In this document: one piece after another, positions 61,724 through 64,000 of the stretch
Layout: every line of letters begins with the position of its first letter
Position numbering within the stretch: position 1 is the first letter of the stretch
NCBI GenBank assembly: GCA_964017155.1
Contig: OZ024857.1
Coordinates: 9,219,690-9,283,689, forward strand
DNA length: 64,000 nt
Reading direction: 5' to 3'
Source of the DNA: Oasisia sp. SBJ-2009
Taxonomy: Eukaryota > Annelida > Polychaeta > Sabellida > Siboglinidae
Program-made: the position numbers and the translations under genes
The notes under the pieces: generated by a model
Seen by the model: the letters and a program-made list of their open reading frames with translations, nothing else
Database searches by the model: none
What the model was told of the DNA's origin: nothing

Positions 61724-62270
61724 ATCTGAAGTTCGTATTGGAGAAATGTTGTACCGTATACATCCGTCAGTTTTTATTTCTGTTGCATTCGTCACTATAA
61801 TTTTTGGTATCCTTGTTATTAGCGTATAAGTATATATCTTATTTAATGTCACTGAAATGTGCAATATAGTTAATACGTTCAATATAGTGAGACAATACAC
61901 AAATCTGCACCGGCATATCACGCATGTTATGTGGCATGATGTGCTCGATTCGTGACTCGACCTGGTCCTGGCCCAATTTGCAGTGTTTTGCTAGTATTTC
62001 GTTGATTTAGACCCAACACAGTGTATCGTATTTAATGTTTGATTAATATATGATCGTGCGAATGTATAATCGTATCATAATAGGTGCAACATTGGCAGGT
62101 TAGGCATAGTTTTTGAAAATTAATGTTGGTTTCGTTAGCTCAAACTTGTATAATTGATATCCGGAAGGTGGCGCCACTAATATATGCAAGTTCCCACCAC
62201 TGCATAGGGTATGGTGAGGTAAGGATCTACCGTTGAATAAGATGCCCCTTGTATTTTAGTTATATTTTTG
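61724..62270. other. Intergenic DNA, no gene seen
   Basis: AT-rich unique sequence lies between the tRNA gene and the terminal satellite. A GGTGGCGCCAC palindromic motif lies at ~62166-62176. Confidence 0.55.
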
Positions 62271-62274
62271 TTGT

Positions 62275-63894
62275 GCCTCCCTGCCTCCCTCCCTGACTCC
62301 CTCCCTGCCTCCCTGCATCCCTCCCTGCCTCCCTGCCTCCCTCCCTGCCTGCCTGCCTCCCTGCCTCCCTCCCTGCCTCCCTGCCTCCCTCCCTGCCTGC
62401 CTGCCTCCCTCCCTCCCTGCCTGCCTCCCTCCCTGCCTCCCTCCCTGCCTCCCTCCCTGACTCCCTCCCTGCATCCCTGCCTCCCTCCCTGCCTCCCTCC
62501 CTCCCTCCCTGCCTGCCTCCCTCCCTGCCTCCCTCCCTGCCTCCCTGCCTCCCTCCCTCCCTGCCTCCCTCCCTCCCTCCCTGCCTGCCTCCCTCCCTGC
62601 CTCCCTCCCTGCCTCCCTCCCTGACTCCCTCCCTGCATCCCTGCCTCCCTCCCTCCCTCCCTGCCTCCCTCCCTCCCTCCCTGCCTCCCTCCCTGCCTCC
62701 CTCCCTGCCTCACTGCCTCCCTCCCTGCCTCCCTGCCTCCCTCCCTGCCTCCCTCCCTGCATCCCTGCCTCCCTGCCTCCCTCCCTGCCTCCCTCCCTCC
62801 CTCCCTCCCTGCCTCCCTCCCCCTGCCTCCCCCTGCCTCCCTCCCTGCATCCCTGCCTCCCTCCCTGCCTCCCTCCCTGCATCCCTGCCTCCCTCCCTGC
62901 CTCCCTCCCTGCCTCCCTCCCTGCCTCCCTCCCTGCCTCCCTCCCTGCCTCCCCCCTGCCTCCCTCCCTGCATCCCTGCCTCCCTCCCTGCCTCCCTCCC
63001 TGCATCCCTGCCTCCCTCCCTGCCTCCCTCCCTGCCTCCCTCCCTGCATCCCTGCCTCCCTCCCTGCCTCCCTCCCTGCATCCCTGCCTCCCTCCCTGCC
63101 TCCCCCCTGCCTCCCCCCTGCCTCCCCCTGCCTCCCTCCCTGCATCCCTGCCTCCCTCCCTGCCTCCCCCCCTGCCTCCCACCCTGCCTCCCTCCCTGCC
63201 TCCCTCCCTGCCTCCCTCCCTGCCTCCCTCCCTGCCTCCATCCCTGCATCCCTGCCTCCCTCCCTGCCTCCCACCCTGCCTCCCTCCCTGCATCCCTCCC
63301 TACCTCCCCCCTGCCTCCCCCTGCCTCCCTCCATGCCTCCCTCTCTGCCTCCCCTGCCTCCCTCCCTGCCTCCCTCCCTGTCTCCCTCCCTGTCTCCCTC
63401 CCTGCCTCCCTCCCTGCATCCCTCCCTGCCTCCCCCCTGCCTCCCCCTGCCTCCCTCCATGCCTCCCTCTCTGCCTCCCCTGCCTCCTTCCCTGTCTCTC
63501 TCCCTGTCTCCCTCCCTGCCTCCCTCCCTGCCTCCCTCCCTGTCTCCCTCCCTGCCTCCCTCCCTGCCTCCCTCCCTGCCTCCCTCCCTGTCTCCCTCCC
63601 TGCCTCCCTCCCTGTCTCCCTCCCTGTCTCCCTCCCTGTCTCCCTCCCTGTCTCCCTCCCTGCCTCCCTCCCTGCCTCCCTCCCTGTCTCCCTCCCTGCC
63701 TCCCTCCCTGTCTCCCTCCCTGTCTCCCTCCCTGTCTCCCTCCCTGTCTCCCTCCCTGTCTCCCTCCCTGCCTCCCTCCCTGTCTCCCTCCCTGCCTCCC
63801 TGCCTCCCTCGCTGTCTCCCTCCCTGTCTCCCTCCCTGCCTCCCCCCCTGTCTCCCTCCCTGTCTCCCTCCCTGCCTCCCTGCCTCCCTCCCCC

Positions 63895-63945
<51 letters not shown>
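62275..63945. repeat. Polypyrimidine satellite (CCCTCCCTGCCT / CCCTCCCTGTCT)n ending in (CT)n
   Basis: About 1.6 kb is built from 4-bp CCCT and 8- or 12-bp CCCTCCCTGCCT units. The left half is richer in GCCT and GCAT variants, the right half in GTCT variants, and a pure (CT)n run occupies 63899-63945. The minus strand stays open for almost 600 codons of Gly-Arg-Glu/Gln repeats, which I take as an artefact. The purine strand has many GGGAGGGAGG runs, with quadruplex and triplex potential. Confidence 0.97.
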
Positions 63946-63948
<3 letters not shown>

Positions 63949-64000
63949 GGACTTGTCTCTTCAACAAAGTTCCACAATTATCTTTGAAGATGTCTGGGCG

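Noticed and set aside
62177..63967. 596-codon minus-strand ORF of Gly-Gly-Arg-Glu/Gln repeats
   Set aside because: It coincides exactly with the polypurine satellite; the frame stays open because the purine strand lacks stop codons, and overlapping frames are equally open.

Overview
This window is nuclear DNA from an intron-rich animal. It shows GT-AG exons, long AT-rich introns, abundant micro- and minisatellites, tRNA-derived SINEs, non-LTR retrotransposon fragments and many inverted-repeat elements. The two main proteins have metazoan architectures, and the SINE and repeat style suggests a marine invertebrate, possibly a lophotrochozoan such as a mollusc. The phylum is a guess.

The core is a head-to-head pair of chromatin-related genes that share a short promoter near 25.24-25.67 kb. 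On the minus strand (12.61-25.24 kb) is a gene of about 15 coding and non-coding exons for a 995-residue Gln/Thr/Val-rich protein. It has AT-hook-like basic motifs and a C-terminal DUF4211 domain, the domain shared by CCDC82, QSER1 and PRR12. On the plus strand (25.67-58.11 kb) is a 13-exon CECR2 orthologue of 1038 residues, with an N-terminal DDT-type region, an acidic coiled-coil middle, a bromodomain and a divergent Ser/Thr/Val-rich tail. I checked the exon phases of both models base by base. Each closes to an integer reading frame with no internal stop.

The 18.8-kb intron 5 of CECR2 holds a nested antisense two-exon gene (38.17-40.13 kb). It encodes a 291-residue secreted protein with a signal peptide, six N-terminal cysteines, a Thr-rich mucin-like stretch and a hydrophobic C-terminus that could be a GPI signal. 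The same intron holds an unclassified mobile element with identical 455-bp direct terminal repeats and a 4-bp target duplication, plus a tRNA-derived SINE.

The left 12.5 kb has no host gene that I can support. It is a pile-up of mobile DNA: a palindromic pair of non-LTR retrotransposon copies inside a foldback element whose terminal repeats contain GCGCATGCGC, a MITE with a dispersed relative, and a 1-kb foldback. A small relative of the GCGCATGCGC element sits immediately upstream of the first bromodomain exon of CECR2.

Right of CECR2 lie its candidate poly(A) sites, an 18-bp minisatellite, a SINE remnant and an elongator tRNA-Met gene (minus strand) with a 17-nt intron at the canonical position. 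The window ends in about 1.6 kb of polypurine/polypyrimidine satellite. The strongest points for follow-up are the intron-containing tRNA-Met, the nested antisense gene, the direct-repeat element, and the two minisatellites whose units abut or contain splice sites.
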